From Gammaproteobacteria bacterium (GTDB taxonomy: Bacteria; Pseudomonadota; Gammaproteobacteria; Poriferisulfidales; GCA-002705445), in NCBI GenBank assembly GCA_018674175.1, contig JABHAT010000029.1, forward strand, positions 1 to 64,000: 64,000 nucleotides of DNA, given 5' to 3'. The notes beneath the pieces are model-generated. The model did not search any database. It was not told where the DNA came from and worked only from the letters and a program-made list of their open reading frames with translations. Shown here in pieces: positions 41,688-54,015 of the stretch (position 1 is the stretch's first letter; every line of letters begins with the position of its first letter). The translations under genes were made by a program, and so were the position numbers.

Positions 41688-42407
41688 ATGAGAAAAAATG
41701 GAAGAAAACCTAATGAACTAAGAGCTATTAAGATTACAAAAAATTACGTATCGCACCCTGAAGGTTCAGTTTTAGTGGAGTTTGGCGAAACTAAAGTTAT
41801 ATGTAATGCAACTATTGAGAATAATGTTCCTCGTTTTCTAAAAGGAAAGAACATGGGTTGGGTTACCGCAGAGTACGGAATGCTTCCTAGATCAACTAAT
41901 GAGAGAATGAGAAGAGAAGCAAAAAACAAGCAAAGTGGTAGGACGATGGAAATTCAAAGATTAATTGGGAGGTCTTTAAGATCCTCAGTAAACTTAAATA
42001 AACTTGGCGATAGATCTATTACTGTAGACTGCGATGTTATTCAAGCTGATGGAGGCACAAGAACAGCTTCAATTACTGGAGGATTTGTAGCTCTATGTTT
42101 AGCTTTAAGGAGCCAGGATGATGATAATTTTAGTTCTGTGGATGCTATCAAGTCTTTCACAGGCTCAGTATCTCTTGGTAAAGTTGATGGTGTAATTGCT
42201 TTAGACCTAGATTATGAAGAAGACTCAAATGCTGAGACAGATATGAATTTTATTATGAATGAAGAAGGTAATTTTATAGAAATACAAGGGACCGCGGAAA
42301 AAGGTTCGTTTTCAAAAAATGAGTTAGACCAAATGACATCTTTAGCTTCAGAAGGCATAAAATCTATTATCGAAATACAAAAAAAATCATTAAATAGTTA
42401 TGAGTAA
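41688..42407 (+). CDS. rph: Ribonuclease PH
   Basis: [42 protein letters not shown]. Confidence 0.98.
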   Translation: MRKNGRKPNELRAIKITKNYVSHPEGSVLVEFGETKVICNATIENNVPRFLKGKNMGWVTAEYGMLPRSTNERMRREAKNKQSGRTMEIQRLIGRSLRSSVNLNKLGDRSITVDCDVIQADGGTRTASITGGFVALCLALRSQDDDNFSSVDAIKSFTGSVSLGKVDGVIALDLDYEEDSNAETDMNFIMNEEGNFIEIQGTAEKGSFSKNELDQMTSLASEGIKSIIEIQKKSLNSYE

Positions 42408-42996
42408 AATTGTTCTAGCTTCAAATAATAGTCATAAGATAAAAGAGTTTTCAAAAATATTAGATGAGGAAAATATACAATTAATTTCTCAATCAAAACT
42501 AGATATTCCAGAAGCAGACGAGACGGGGCTAACATTTTTAGAAAATTCAATAATAAAAGCAAGAAATGCATCTTTAATAGCCAAACTACCTGCAATAGCA
42601 GATGATTCTGGTATTGAAGTTGATGCACTAAATGGAAGGCCGGGTATCTATTCAGCAAGATATGCAGGGTTGGAGTGTGATGATAAGGCAAATAACAAGC
42701 TTTTATTAAAAGAGTTAAAAGACATTCCTTTCTCTCTAAGAACAGCCAGATATCATTGCACAATTGTTTACCTATCATCTTATGATCACCCGGTACCAAA
42801 AATATACAATGCTACCTGGGAAGGTTATATAGGCACGCAGGAGATAGGCAAAAACGGATTTGGGTACGATCCTTTGTTCTATTTGCCGGAGTATAAATGT
42901 ACGGCAGCAGAGCTTTCTGAGAGCGTTAAAAACACTATTAGTCATCGTGGGCAAGCCCTTAAAACGTTTAAGGAAGAATTTATAATAAATACGTAA
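42400..42996 (+). CDS. rdgB: dITP/XTP pyrophosphatase
   Basis: [52 protein letters not shown]. Confidence 0.98.
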   Translation: MSKIVLASNNSHKIKEFSKILDEENIQLISQSKLDIPEADETGLTFLENSIIKARNASLIAKLPAIADDSGIEVDALNGRPGIYSARYAGLECDDKANNKLLLKELKDIPFSLRTARYHCTIVYLSSYDHPVPKIYNATWEGYIGTQEIGKNGFGYDPLFYLPEYKCTAAELSESVKNTISHRGQALKTFKEEFIINT

Positions 42997-43081
42997 AATA
43001 TTAACTTTTTTATTAGTTTTTTTATAAATTTAGCTTGCTTTTTTTAATTTTTTTAAGAAACATTTCTTTTTATAGGGTCTT

Positions 43082-43285
43082 TTATTCACAGATAATATTT
43101 TTGTCAACTTTTATTACATCTTTATTAAAAATAAATATAGAGAATTTTTTTTTAATTTTCTTCATATTAATCAATAGCTTATATTGTACAAAAAATGAAC
43201 AATTTAATAGCTATTAAAGAATGTATGAATACTACTAAAACAAATAAGTTTTTTGCACAGACTTATCCACAATTTTTGTGGATAT
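43082..43285. other. Candidate DnaA-box cluster / possible oriC core
   Basis: TTATTCACA (43082-43090), TTATCCACA (43263-43271), inverted near-match TGTGGATAT (43277-43285), in a very AT-rich intergenic region 42997-43469. Confidence 0.4.
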
Positions 43286-43469
43286 AAAAAATACCTCTAC
43301 AAAACAGTAATTTATATAGTTTAGTTAGAAATTATTACCAATTAGTGGTCTAAATAATAATAATTATCCAAATATTTTTAGCTTTATTTCAATATTAAGA
43401 CAATACTGCTTGTGGCAATATGTTTCTTTAGGTATTATTCATTCTCTTAAATTTAATGTTTGTAATATT

Positions 43470-43715
43470 ATGAAAAAAGAAATTCACCCCGAATATAGAG
43501 ATGTTCTATTCCATGACACCGGCGCAGATTCATACTTCTTAATTGGGTCAACTATAAAAACAGATAAAACAAAAGAATGGGAAGATGGAAAAACTTATCC
43601 ATATTGCAGTCTTGATATCTCATCTGTTTCACATCCTTTTTATACAGGCAAGCAAAAAATTATTGATACTGCTGGCCAGGTTGATAAATTTAAGAAAAGA
43701 TATAACAAATCATAA
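43470..43715 (+). CDS. rpmE2: 50S ribosomal protein L31 type B (zinc-free)
   Basis: [53 protein letters not shown]; no CxxC; ATG at 43470. Confidence 0.96.
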   Translation: MKKEIHPEYRDVLFHDTGADSYFLIGSTIKTDKTKEWEDGKTYPYCSLDISSVSHPFYTGKQKIIDTAGQVDKFKKRYNKS

Positions 43716-43767
43716 AATTCATTTAATTCCTCTTTATATTCTTAGCTTTTTTGGGCAGTATTAGCTT

Positions 43768-45234
43768 ATGGATAGAAGAACATTTTTAAAAGCTTCAACT
43801 TTATTTTCAATTAGTGGAACCCTGTCTTCGTGTGCAACAAATCCAGTTACTGGTGGAAAAGACTTGGTTTTATTGAATGAAGATGAGGAGTCAGAATTAG
43901 GAAGAACCTCACATAAGCAGGTAATGAAATCCTATGCACCTTACTCAAATCCAGAACTACTAAGATACGTAACAGAGCTAGGAGAAAAACTAGCAGCCGT
44001 AAGTCATAGAAATGAATTAATATATCATTTTACAGTATTAGACAGCCCTCAAGTTAATGCATTTGCGATACCGGGAGGATATGTATACATAACAAGAGGT
44101 ATGATGGCGTATTTAGGTAGTGAAGCAGAACTTTGTGGTGTGCTTGGCCATGAATTGGGTCATATAACTGCTAGGCATGGTGTAAAGCAGTATTCTAAAA
44201 ACCAAATTACAAACATTTTTACAACCGTATTTTCTATATTTATTGGAAATAGAAGCCTGGCAAATTTAAGTCAGTTGGCCAGTGCAGCAATTTTAAGAGG
44301 ATTTGGAAGAGAAGCAGAATTAGAGGCAGATAGAATTGGGGCTGAATATATAGCAAAACTTGGCTATGATCCTGATGCGTTAAAAAGTGTTATAGGGGTT
44401 CTTAAGAACCAAGAAGAATTTGATAAAGTTTTAGCAGAGGAAGAAAATAGAGAGCCTTATGCTTACCACGGAGTTTTTTCAACTCATCCAGATAACGATA
44501 AAAGGTTGCAAGAGGTAATAAAAGCCGCAAAAGACAATATTAATAAAAAAAAATTAGATGATAATAAAGAAAAGTATTTAAATCTAATATCTGGTATCCC
44601 ATTTGGCCCAGGAGAAGGTCAAGGTTCAGCCAGAGGCTCAAGTTTTTATCATACAGAATTAGACTTCACACTAAAATTTCCTGATGGTTGGAAAATAGAA
44701 AATTTACCAACATCAGTTTTAGGAACATCTAAAGATAGAGAAATATTAATTGAACTATCTATGAGAGATCTTAATAGAAAAATTGATGCAAAAGAGTTGT
44801 TGCAAAGACTTTATGGAGATATAAATAGTGACGGAAAAGAAATAGGTAACTCAGATTATAAAGGTTATGCTGCAACCATAGAAATGGATACATCATTTGG
44901 AGTTAATCATAAATGCAGAGTTGCAATATTATATAAAAATAAAAAAGAAGCATTTCAGTTTATAGCCACAACCAAAGATAATAGTGATTATAAAAAAAAT
45001 ATTGATATTTTTGATAAGACAATAAGCTCAATAAGAAAAATTAATGCTAAAGAAAAATATATGGGAGAGCCAAAAAGAATCATGCTACATAAAGTTAAAA
45101 AAGGCGACACATTTAAAAGTCTATCTGTCAAAACAGCTTTTAGTACTCATGCTGAAAAGAGGCTTCGAGTTATAAATAATATGTTTCCATCAGGCGAACC
45201 AAAAGTAGGAAGTTTGGTAAAATTAGTATATTAG
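43768..45234 (+). CDS. M48 family metallopeptidase
   Basis: GHELGHITARHG zinc motif, twin-arginine/lipoprotein-like N-terminus MDRRTFLKAS...SSCATNPVTG, C-terminal VKKGDTFKSLS. Confidence 0.94.
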   Translation: MDRRTFLKASTLFSISGTLSSCATNPVTGGKDLVLLNEDEESELGRTSHKQVMKSYAPYSNPELLRYVTELGEKLAAVSHRNELIYHFTVLDSPQVNAFAIPGGYVYITRGMMAYLGSEAELCGVLGHELGHITARHGVKQYSKNQITNIFTTVFSIFIGNRSLANLSQLASAAILRGFGREAELEADRIGAEYIAKLGYDPDALKSVIGVLKNQEEFDKVLAEEENREPYAYHGVFSTHPDNDKRLQEVIKAAKDNINKKKLDDNKEKYLNLISGIPFGPGEGQGSARGSSFYHTELDFTLKFPDGWKIENLPTSVLGTSKDREILIELSMRDLNRKIDAKELLQRLYGDINSDGKEIGNSDYKGYAATIEMDTSFGVNHKCRVAILYKNKKEAFQFIATTKDNSDYKKNIDIFDKTISSIRKINAKEKYMGEPKRIMLHKVKKGDTFKSLSVKTAFSTHAEKRLRVINNMFPSGEPKVGSLVKLVY

Positions 45235-45235
45235 T

Positions 45236-46798
45236 ATGAATATAAAAAATTTATTTATACAACTATTTTTATTATTATTTTTTTTAAATAGTAACGTCTA
45301 TTCAGATGGTGTTTTTTCATCAAGTAAAAATACTTTTTTAAAAGCTGATGAAGCATTTTTAGTGTCATTAACAAAAGAAAAAAATAAATTTTTAATAATT
45401 AATTTTAAAATAGAAAAAGGGTACTACCTCTATAAAGATAAAATAAAAATTTATTATGACGAAAAAAAAATATCTGAAATAAAATTCCCAGAACCAAAAA
45501 TTACCGAAGATGATTTTTTTGGAGTAAGCGAAATATACAAAAGTAGCTTTTATCTAAAAATTAAAATGAATGAGAAAGTTCAAAGTGTTCAAGTATCTTA
45601 CCAAGGTTGTGCAGACAAGGGCTTATGCTATGCCCCTACAAAAAAAATATTCAATATTAGTGAAAATAATGGTGTAATTAAAAGTTCGGGAAATAAAATT
45701 TCAGACTCCGATAAAATTTATAAAAAACTATCATCTAATAATATTTTAGTAAATATTATTTTATTTATTGGTTTTGGATTATTACTTTCATTTACACCAT
45801 GTGTTCTTCCAATGGTACCAATATTATCTGGTATAATATTAAAATCTAACAAAAATAGTTTAAATAAGCCATTTCTATTATCACTTAACTACGTGTTGGG
45901 TTTGTGCACTTTATATTTTCTAGTAGGTATTTTTGTAGGCTATTCTTCTGATATATATAATATTCAAAGTATATTTCAAGATCCTATATATTTAATAATT
46001 TTTTCTATAATTTTGATTTTATTATCTTTCTCAATGTTTGGATTTTATGAATTAAAAATTTCTAATAATTTTCAAAAATGGATAAGTAATTTTAGTGATA
46101 AAAAAAATACTGGCAGTTATGGCGGTTCATATATTATGGGTTTTCTATCAGCTCTAATAGTTGGACCATGTGTTGCACCACCATTAGCAGGTTTGTTTAT
46201 ATATATTACTTCAGAAAGCCCAGGATCTTTTGTTACTAGCTTATTATTTTTAAGTCTTGGAATAGGAATGAGTATACCTCTCCTTCTCTACGGTACCTAT
46301 ATGGGTAGATTAGTTCCAAAGACTGGGAAGTGGATGAAATATATAAATTATATGATAGGTATTTTACTATTATTTGTTGCTTTAACTTTCATTGACAGAC
46401 TTATTCCTATATTAAATATAAATGACCAGAAATCCAGTTTAGTATTTAAAAATATTAGTAATGTTGATCAACTTAAGAAGAATTTATATGAAGAAAGTGG
46501 TAGGATAACTTTCTTAGATGTTTATGCAGATTGGTGTGTCGAATGTAAATTAATGGAACAAAAAACTTTTAGAGATAAGAAAGTAGAAGGTCTATTAAAA
46601 AATTTAAATTTGATAAAAATTGATGTTACAGATAACACAAAAGAGGATATTGAACTATTAAAATATCTTAATATTATAGGGCCCCCAGCGTATAAATTTT
46701 ATGACTACAAAGGCAAAGAAATTAAAGGTTTTGCAATACAGGGATATATGGGCCCAGAAAAATTTTCTAAACACATAGAAGAATTGAAAAAATATTGA
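45236..46798 (+). CDS. dsbD: Thiol:disulfide interchange protein DsbD
   Basis: FTPCVLPMVPILSGII, GPCVAPPLAGLF, ADWCVECKLME thioredoxin-like domain. Confidence 0.96.
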   Translation: MNIKNLFIQLFLLLFFLNSNVYSDGVFSSSKNTFLKADEAFLVSLTKEKNKFLIINFKIEKGYYLYKDKIKIYYDEKKISEIKFPEPKITEDDFFGVSEIYKSSFYLKIKMNEKVQSVQVSYQGCADKGLCYAPTKKIFNISENNGVIKSSGNKISDSDKIYKKLSSNNILVNIILFIGFGLLLSFTPCVLPMVPILSGIILKSNKNSLNKPFLLSLNYVLGLCTLYFLVGIFVGYSSDIYNIQSIFQDPIYLIIFSIILILLSFSMFGFYELKISNNFQKWISNFSDKKNTGSYGGSYIMGFLSALIVGPCVAPPLAGLFIYITSESPGSFVTSLLFLSLGIGMSIPLLLYGTYMGRLVPKTGKWMKYINYMIGILLLFVALTFIDRLIPILNINDQKSSLVFKNISNVDQLKKNLYEESGRITFLDVYADWCVECKLMEQKTFRDKKVEGLLKNLNLIKIDVTDNTKEDIELLKYLNIIGPPAYKFYDYKGKEIKGFAIQGYMGPEKFSKHIEELKKY

Positions 46799-46862
46799 TT
46801 TATGTAAAATTAAATGGTATTTTGATGAAAATAAGCGAATTTAGAAGAAATTAAAAGATATT

Positions 46863-47309
46863 ATGAGTAAAATTCTTGTTTTAAATGGTCCAAATCTCAA
46901 TCTTTTAGGCGAGCGTGAGCCTGAGATATATGGATATGAGTCTTTAGCCGACATATCATCTGCCCTTGATGAGGTTGCTCAACAAATTGATGTAAACTTG
47001 AGTCATGAGCAATTTAATTCTGAAGCAGAATTGATAGATGAAATTCATAGGGCAAAGAGTGAAAAAATAGAATTTATTATATTTAATCCTGGGGCTTTTA
47101 CGCATACTAGTATTGCCTTAAGGGATGCTCTTCTAGGAGTTTCTATACCATTTATTGAGATTCATATATCCAATGTTTTTTCTAGAGAAGATTTTAGAAA
47201 AAAATCTTATCTTTCAGATATTGCCGTAGGAGTTATCTCTGGGCATGGAATATTTGGATACGAGTTAGCTCTAATGTCAGCAGTAAATATTATTAAAAAT
47301 AGGAAATAA
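46863..47309 (+). CDS. aroQ: 3-dehydroquinate dehydratase type II
   Basis: [42 protein letters not shown]. Confidence 0.98.
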   Translation: MSKILVLNGPNLNLLGEREPEIYGYESLADISSALDEVAQQIDVNLSHEQFNSEAELIDEIHRAKSEKIEFIIFNPGAFTHTSIALRDALLGVSIPFIEIHISNVFSREDFRKKSYLSDIAVGVISGHGIFGYELALMSAVNIIKNRK

Positions 47310-47310
47310 T

Positions 47311-47772
47311 ATGGATATAAGAAAAGTAAAAAAACTTATGGAGATGCTAGAAGAATCTTCTTTGGCAGAAATGGAAATTATAGAGGGAGAAGAATCTATA
47401 AGACTTTGTAAGACTTCCAGTATGCCTAATCAAAATATTGTTAACCAAGTACCTGCAAATGTTATTTCTACAAACACCCCATTGGGCGTAACTTCGGAGC
47501 AGTCTGCAGCGAAAGAGGAAGTAGAGGAAAAAATTTCTGGGCATGAGATTAAGTCACCTATGGTAGGCACATTTTATGAAGCTCCTTCACCCGGATCTAA
47601 ACCATTTGTAAATATTGGCGATACTGTAAAAGCTGGAGACACATTATGTATTATCGAGGCGATGAAGATGCTAAATCAAATAGAATCTGATAAATCAGGT
47701 GTTGTTAAAGCAATCTTTGTTGAGAATGGTCAGCCAGTAGAATTTAATCAAGTTTTATTTATAGTAGAGTAG
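47311..47772 (+). CDS. accB: Biotin carboxyl carrier protein of acetyl-CoA carboxylase
   Basis: [31 protein letters not shown]. Confidence 0.98.
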   Translation: MDIRKVKKLMEMLEESSLAEMEIIEGEESIRLCKTSSMPNQNIVNQVPANVISTNTPLGVTSEQSAAKEEVEEKISGHEIKSPMVGTFYEAPSPGSKPFVNIGDTVKAGDTLCIIEAMKMLNQIESDKSGVVKAIFVENGQPVEFNQVLFIVE

Positions 47773-47775
47773 AAA

Positions 47776-49131
47776 ATGATTAAAAAGTTATTGATAGCTA
47801 ATAGAGGCGAAATTGCACTACGTATTTTGAGAGCATGTAAGGATCTAGGTATTAAAACAGTCGCAGTTCATTCCGAAGTTGACAGAGATCTAATGCATGT
47901 AAGATTAGCTGACGAATCAGTTTGTATTGGCCCTGCAGACTCTAGAGAAAGTTATTTATTACCATCTTCAATAATTAGTGCTGCAGAGATAACAAATTCA
48001 GATGCTATTCATCCTGGTTTTGGATTTTTATCAGAGAATGCAGATTTTGCGGAACAAGTTACAAAGTCTGATTTTATTTTTGTTGGTCCAAAATCTGAAA
48101 CAATAAAATTAATGGGCGATAAAATTCTCGCAAAGAAAGCAATGAATGATGTTGGTATAACTGGTATTCCTGGGTCAAAAGGACCAGTATCAAAAGATAT
48201 TTCTGAAAATAAAAAAATAGCAAATGAAGTTGGGTATCCTGTTTTAGTTAAAGCAGCTCATGGAGGTGGTGGGCGAGGAATGAGAACAGTTGAGAAAGAA
48301 GAGGATCTTGAAGAATCTATTACACTTACTCAAAATGAAGCGCAACTAGCATTTGGTAACGACACTGTTTTCATAGAAAAATTTCTAGAAAAACCAAGGC
48401 ATATTGAATTCCAAGTTCTTTGTGATAATTTCGGTAACGCAATATGTTTAGGCGAAAGAGATTGTTCAATGCAGAGAAAACATCAAAAAGTTATTGAGGA
48501 AGCTCCAGCACCAGGAATAACGCTAGAAATTAGAAATAAAATGAGTGAATTAGTTACAGATGCTTGCAGGAAGATAGACTATATTGGAGCAGGTACTTTT
48601 GAGTTTTTATATCAAGACGGAGAGTTTTATTTCATTGAGATGAATACAAGAATTCAAGTAGAGCACCCAGTTACAGAAATGATTACAGGCATAGATATTG
48701 TGAGGCAACAACTTTTGATAGCTTCTGGCGAAAAGGTAGGGTATACGCAAGAACAAGTAGAATTAAGAGGGCACGCAATAGAGTGCAGAATAAATGCCGA
48801 GAATTCAGAGACATTTATTCCTTGTCCTGGAACAATTAATCAGTTTCATGCGCCTGGAGGGCCAGGAGTAAGAATGGATACACATATTTATAATGGTTAT
48901 TCAGTACCACCAAATTATGATTCGATGATTGGAAAATTAATTTCATATGGAAATAATAGAGATGCCGCAATCAGAAGAATGAGTAATGCATTAAACGAAA
49001 TTGTTATAGATGGAATTGATACAAATATAAATTTACAAAAAAAATTAATTCTAGATTCTGAGTTTCAAAAAGGAGGATTCAGTATAAATTATTTAGAAAA
49101 TAAATTTAAAAAAGAAAATGGATCAAAGTAA
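47776..49131 (+). CDS. accC: Biotin carboxylase subunit of acetyl-CoA carboxylase
   Basis: [52 protein letters not shown]. Confidence 0.98.
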   Translation: MIKKLLIANRGEIALRILRACKDLGIKTVAVHSEVDRDLMHVRLADESVCIGPADSRESYLLPSSIISAAEITNSDAIHPGFGFLSENADFAEQVTKSDFIFVGPKSETIKLMGDKILAKKAMNDVGITGIPGSKGPVSKDISENKKIANEVGYPVLVKAAHGGGGRGMRTVEKEEDLEESITLTQNEAQLAFGNDTVFIEKFLEKPRHIEFQVLCDNFGNAICLGERDCSMQRKHQKVIEEAPAPGITLEIRNKMSELVTDACRKIDYIGAGTFEFLYQDGEFYFIEMNTRIQVEHPVTEMITGIDIVRQQLLIASGEKVGYTQEQVELRGHAIECRINAENSETFIPCPGTINQFHAPGGPGVRMDTHIYNGYSVPPNYDSMIGKLISYGNNRDAAIRRMSNALNEIVIDGIDTNINLQKKLILDSEFQKGGFSINYLENKFKKENGSK

Positions 49132-49363
49132 ATCAAAAAGATTATTGAGAGAGTTTGTAAGACAAGAAGTACAGGAATATTTTAAAAAAATTGATGGATA
49201 TCCAATTGATAAAGTATATAGCTTAGTAATAGGTGAAGTAGAAAAACCACTTATAGAAGAAACGATTAAATATTGTAAGGGCAACCAATCTAAAGCTTCA
49301 GAGTTACTTGGTATTAGTCGAGGAACTTTGAGAAAAAAAATGAGACAGTATGATGTTTTTTGA
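49118..49363 (+). CDS. fis: Fis-family nucleoid-associated regulator
   Basis: [41 protein letters not shown]; downstream of accC. Confidence 0.92.
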   Translation: MDQSKSKRLLREFVRQEVQEYFKKIDGYPIDKVYSLVIGEVEKPLIEETIKYCKGNQSKASELLGISRGTLRKKMRQYDVF

Positions 49364-50931
49364 AACAGGTATTAAATTTGACTAAAAATAAAAAATTTGC
49401 ATTGATAAGTGTCTCTGATAAATATAATTTAAAAGATATAGTAAAATATTTAATAGAAAATAACTTTCAAATTATTTCTACTGGAGGAACATTTAAAAAA
49501 TTAAAAGAACTTAATTTTCCTGTTTTGTCAATTACAGAAATAACAAAATTTCCTGAAATTATGGACGGTAGGGTGAAAACTCTCCATCCAAATATACATG
49601 CAGGTCTTTTAGCGAGAGAAAAAGATGAAGATATTTTAAATGATTTAAATTTGCAGAGAATAAATGTTTTAATTGTTAATTTTTATCCATTTGAAAAAAT
49701 TGTAAATCAAGATAAAGTAATTTTCGAAGAAGCAATAGAGAATATTGACATTGGCGGACCAGCGATGGTTAGAGCAGGTTCAAAAAACTTTGAAAATTGC
49801 ACTGTACTTACTGACCCATCTGATTATAAGAAATTTATATGCGATTTCGATCCAGAACTAATATCAAATGAAATCTTAAATAAGAATATGGCTTTAAAAG
49901 CTTTTGAGCATGTTGCGAATTACGACATCTCTATAGCAAACTATTTAGGAAAAGAGATAGGGAAAGAAGATTTCCCGAAGTACCAAGCTTTGAAAAAAAT
50001 AAATAGTTTAAGATATGGTGAAAATCCACATCAAAAAGCATCTTTATATCAAAATAATGATGTAAGAAGTATTAGCATAGTTAACTCAAAACAATACCAA
50101 GGAAAAGACTTATCATTCAATAATATTGCTGATGGCGATTCTGCATTGTCATGCGTAATTAATTATGAAGAGCCCACATGCGTTATTGTGAAGCACGCGA
50201 ATCCATGCGGAGTATGCTCTCATAACAATCTAATGAAAGCCTATGAGGGAGCATATAATACAGATCCAACATCTTCATTTGGTGGAGTTATAGCTTTTAA
50301 TAGGGAGATTAATGAAGATATAATAAAAAAAATACTAGATAATCAGTTTGTTGAATTAATTATTGCCCCATCATTTTCCAAAAAAGCTTTAAAGTACGCG
50401 GAATCAAAAATAAATATTAGAATAATAGAGTTTACTGACTACAAGAAAAAAAATAATCAAAATTTTAGTCAAATTAAGAGTATTAGTGATGGAATATTAA
50501 TACAAGATGAAGATTATTCCTCACAAGATATTGTAAAAAATTATAAAGTTGTTTCTAAAAAAATACCAACAGCAGAAGAGTTAATTGATTTACATTTTTC
50601 TTGGATAGTTTCAAAATATGTGAAATCAAACGCTATAGTTTTTTCTAAGGAAAGAAAAACATTGGGTATAGGCGCAGGTCAAATGAGTAGAATCGATTCA
50701 ACATTTATTGCTGCACAAAAAGCTTTACAGCAGAACATTAGTTTGAAAAATGCAGTTATGTCTTCAGATGCGTTTTTCCCGTTTCCTGATAATGTTGAAA
50801 AAGCAGCAGAATTAGGTGTATCAGCAATAATACAGCCAGGTGGCTCACAGAACGATGAGTTGGTTATAAATAAAGCTAACGAACTAAAAATAAGTTTAGT
50901 ATTTACAGGTATAAGGCATTTCAGGCACTAA
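49360..50931 (+). CDS. purH: AICAR transformylase / IMP cyclohydrolase
   Basis: [49 protein letters not shown] start. Confidence 0.98.
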   Translation: MKQVLNLTKNKKFALISVSDKYNLKDIVKYLIENNFQIISTGGTFKKLKELNFPVLSITEITKFPEIMDGRVKTLHPNIHAGLLAREKDEDILNDLNLQRINVLIVNFYPFEKIVNQDKVIFEEAIENIDIGGPAMVRAGSKNFENCTVLTDPSDYKKFICDFDPELISNEILNKNMALKAFEHVANYDISIANYLGKEIGKEDFPKYQALKKINSLRYGENPHQKASLYQNNDVRSISIVNSKQYQGKDLSFNNIADGDSALSCVINYEEPTCVIVKHANPCGVCSHNNLMKAYEGAYNTDPTSSFGGVIAFNREINEDIIKKILDNQFVELIIAPSFSKKALKYAESKINIRIIEFTDYKKKNNQNFSQIKSISDGILIQDEDYSSQDIVKNYKVVSKKIPTAEELIDLHFSWIVSKYVKSNAIVFSKERKTLGIGAGQMSRIDSTFIAAQKALQQNISLKNAVMSSDAFFPFPDNVEKAAELGVSAIIQPGGSQNDELVINKANELKISLVFTGIRHFRH

Positions 50932-50933
50932 AT

Positions 50934-52223
50934 ATGAATCTATTAATTATTGGTAGTGGTGGAAGAGAGCATGCAATTGCATGGAAAATATCACAATCAA
51001 ATAAAGTAAAAAATATTTACGTTACACCTGGAAATCCAGGAATCAATCTTGAAGAAAAAGTAAGCCTTATTGAAATAGATAATCCTACAATTAAAGACTA
51101 TATTGGTATTGCAAAAGAAAAAAGTATAGACCTTACGATAGTTGGCCCCGAAGCACCACTTGTTGAAGGAATAGTAGATGAATTTAATAAAAATAATTTA
51201 AAAATATTTGGTCCAAATAAATTAGCATCTCAGCTTGAAGGATCAAAAGATTTTTGTAAAAATATTTTAAACTCTGGAAATGTGCGTACAGCAAAACACA
51301 GATCTTTTAAGGAATCAATATCTGCCATTAAATATGTGAAAGAGCAGAATATGCCAATTGTAATAAAAGCAGATGGTCTTGCTGCAGGCAAAGGAGTTTT
51401 TATTATAGATGATCGTGATAAAGCATATAAATTAATAAATGATCTTTTCACGGGAGAAATAGGTGGGATAAAAACATCATTAATAATAATAGAAGAATTT
51501 TTACGAGGCGAAGAAGCCAGTTTTATTTGTCTTGTTTCAGGAGATAAGGTTATACCATTAGCTTCATCAAAGGATCATAAGAAATTATATAATGGTGACC
51601 ATGGCCCTAATACAGGTGGTATGGGTGCTTATTCTCCTACAAAATTGATAAATAGCAAAATATCTAATGTTGTAATTAATGAAATTATTACTCCAACTTT
51701 AAATGAATTAAAAAAGAAAAATATTGAATACGAGGGATTCCTTTATGCTGGATTAATGATTGATAAAAATCAAGTCCCATACGTATTAGAATATAATTGC
51801 AGATTAGGAGATCCAGAGGCGCAAGCTATATTGATGAGATTAGAAAGTGATATTGTTGAAATATTTTTAGCAACGATAAATAAAAAATTAGATGATTTAG
51901 AAATTAAGTGGAAAAGTGAGAGTGCTTGCACAATAGTGCTTGCATCAGAAGGCTACCCAGGACCATATGAAAAAGGGAAGAAAATTGAAGGCCTTGATCA
52001 CGAGATCAGTGGTACAAAAGTTTTTCATTCAGGAACAAGCATACAAGATCGTAATTTTATTACGAATGGAGGTAGAGTAATATCTGTAACAGCATTAGGG
52101 GTTAATCTTCAGATAGCCCAAGCTAAAGCTTATGACAGAAGTAATCAAATTTCTTGGGAAGGAAAAATCAAAAGACATGACATAGGCGAAAAAGAAATAA
52201 ATAATAAATTTACCTTTTCATAG
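50934..52223 (+). CDS. purD: Phosphoribosylamine-glycine ligase
   Basis: [40 protein letters not shown]. Confidence 0.98.
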   Translation: MNLLIIGSGGREHAIAWKISQSNKVKNIYVTPGNPGINLEEKVSLIEIDNPTIKDYIGIAKEKSIDLTIVGPEAPLVEGIVDEFNKNNLKIFGPNKLASQLEGSKDFCKNILNSGNVRTAKHRSFKESISAIKYVKEQNMPIVIKADGLAAGKGVFIIDDRDKAYKLINDLFTGEIGGIKTSLIIIEEFLRGEEASFICLVSGDKVIPLASSKDHKKLYNGDHGPNTGGMGAYSPTKLINSKISNVVINEIITPTLNELKKKNIEYEGFLYAGLMIDKNQVPYVLEYNCRLGDPEAQAILMRLESDIVEIFLATINKKLDDLEIKWKSESACTIVLASEGYPGPYEKGKKIEGLDHEISGTKVFHSGTSIQDRNFITNGGRVISVTALGVNLQIAQAKAYDRSNQISWEGKIKRHDIGEKEINNKFTFS

Positions 52224-53466
52224 ATTCAAAAAATTCATTATTTGTTTTTGTTGTCTTTAGTTTATCAAGTAGAAACTCTACAGCTTCAGTTTCTCCCATT
52301 GAGTGCATGAATTTTCTTAGTATCCACATTCTTTGAAGTTCTTCAGGAGAAGTTAGTAATTCCTCTCTTCTGGTCCCTGATTTATTAACAGCAATTGCTG
52401 GATACACTCTTTTTTCTGCTATTTTTCTATCCAAATGAACTTCACTATTTCCCGTACCTTTAAATTCTTCATAAATAACTTCATCCATCTTAGATCCAGT
52501 TTCAACTAAAGCTGTAGCTAAAATTGTAAGAGAACCGCCTTCCTCGATGTTTCTAGCTGCACCAAAGAATCTTTTAGGTCTATGAAGAGCATTAGCATCT
52601 ACACCGCCAGTAAGAACTTTCCCTGATGATGGGGCAACTGTATTGTATGCTCTAGCTAATCTCGTGATGGAATCCAAGAGAATAACAACATCTTTCTTAT
52701 GTTCCACAAGTCTTTTTGCTTTCTCAATAACCATTTCAGCCACTTGAACATGCCTTGTTGCGGGCTCATCAAATGTACTTGAAACAACTTCACCATCTAC
52801 CATACGTGACATCTCAGTTACTTCTTCAGGTCTTTCGTCTATTAATAAAACAATCAAATGACATTCAGGGTTATTAGTTTTTATACTTTGAGCAATATTT
52901 TGCAGCATAATTGTCTTACCTGCTTTTGGGGGTGAAACAACTAAACCTCTTTGACCTTTACCAATAGGGGCACATATATCAATAATTCTTGCAGTGATAT
53001 CTTCACTACTTCCATTCCCTCTTTCTAATTTAATTCTTTTTTCAGCATGCAATGGAGTTAAATTTTCAAATAATATTTTTCTTTTTGCATTCTCAGGAGC
53101 TTCATAATTAATTTGGTCAACTTTGAGCATAGCAAAATATCTCTCAGTATCTTTTGGAGGTCTAATTTTTCCTGATACTGTATCACCAGTTCTCAATCCA
53201 AATTTTCTTATTTGACTAGGGGAAACATATATATCATCTGGACCTGCTAAATATGAACTATTAGCTGATCGTAAAAAACCAAATCCATCTTGTAAAATTT
53301 CAAGAACTCCATCACCGAATATATCTTCTCCACTTTTAGCATGTGATTTTAAAATAGAGAAAATTACTTCTTGTTTTCTAGATCTAGAAATATTTTCTAT
53401 CCCCATATCCGAAGCCATAGTTAGCAAATCGGGTGGACTTTTTTTCTTTAACTCTGATAAGTTCAT
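52210..53466 (-). CDS. rho: Transcription termination factor Rho
   Basis: [61 protein letters not shown]. Confidence 0.99.
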   Translation of the reverse strand: MNLSELKKKSPPDLLTMASDMGIENISRSRKQEVIFSILKSHAKSGEDIFGDGVLEILQDGFGFLRSANSSYLAGPDDIYVSPSQIRKFGLRTGDTVSGKIRPPKDTERYFAMLKVDQINYEAPENAKRKILFENLTPLHAEKRIKLERGNGSSEDITARIIDICAPIGKGQRGLVVSPPKAGKTIMLQNIAQSIKTNNPECHLIVLLIDERPEEVTEMSRMVDGEVVSSTFDEPATRHVQVAEMVIEKAKRLVEHKKDVVILLDSITRLARAYNTVAPSSGKVLTGGVDANALHRPKRFFGAARNIEEGGSLTILATALVETGSKMDEVIYEEFKGTGNSEVHLDRKIAEKRVYPAIAVNKSGTRREELLTSPEELQRMWILRKFMHSMGETEAVEFLLDKLKTTKTNNEFFESMKR

Positions 53467-53611
53467 ATTTTATTTACCTGTGGATTTTTTGCAGAATATA
53501 AAAATGCTTTTTTGCGCTATGATTAATTACGCTTGAGTTTATTTCTTTGAGATAAGTCTGCAACTGAGATTGAAAGTTAACATTAATATTAACTTCCGTC
53601 TAGCATTTTTT

Positions 53612-53938
53612 TTAAATATTATCTTCAATAAATTTTATTAAATCAGCTTTGCTTAAAGCTCCTACTTTGGTTCCAACTACGTTTCCATCTTTAAATAACA
53701 TTAAAGTTGGTATGCCTCTAATCCCATATTTTGGAGGTGTTTGAGAATTTTCATCAACATTTAATTTGCCAATCAATATTTTATCTGACATTTCATCTGC
53801 AACTTCCTCAAGAATAGGGGCTATCATTTTACATGGACCACACCATTCAGCCCAATAATCAACTAATACTGGTTTCTTAGATTTTATAACTTTGCTTTCA
53901 AACTCTTCATCTGTAAGTGTTAATATTGCATCAGACAT
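53612..53938 (-). CDS. trxA: Thioredoxin
   Basis: [35 protein letters not shown]. Confidence 0.98.
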   Translation of the reverse strand: MSDAILTLTDEEFESKVIKSKKPVLVDYWAEWCGPCKMIAPILEEVADEMSDKILIGKLNVDENSQTPPKYGIRGIPTLMLFKDGNVVGTKVGALSKADLIKFIEDNI

Positions 53939-54015
53939 AATATCTCCTAGGTTATTATAATAAGTTTTTTTAATTATACATATTATAGGATTAAATCAAG
54001 TTATTTTATTAATAT

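Noticed and set aside
42398-42799. 133 aa ORF antisense to rdgB
   Set aside because: Leu/Tyr/His-rich shadow of a conserved gene.
43035-43217. 60 aa plus-strand ORF in the AT-rich gap
   Set aside because: F/I/L-rich translation of an AT-rich stretch with poly-T; better explained as non-coding (possible origin region).
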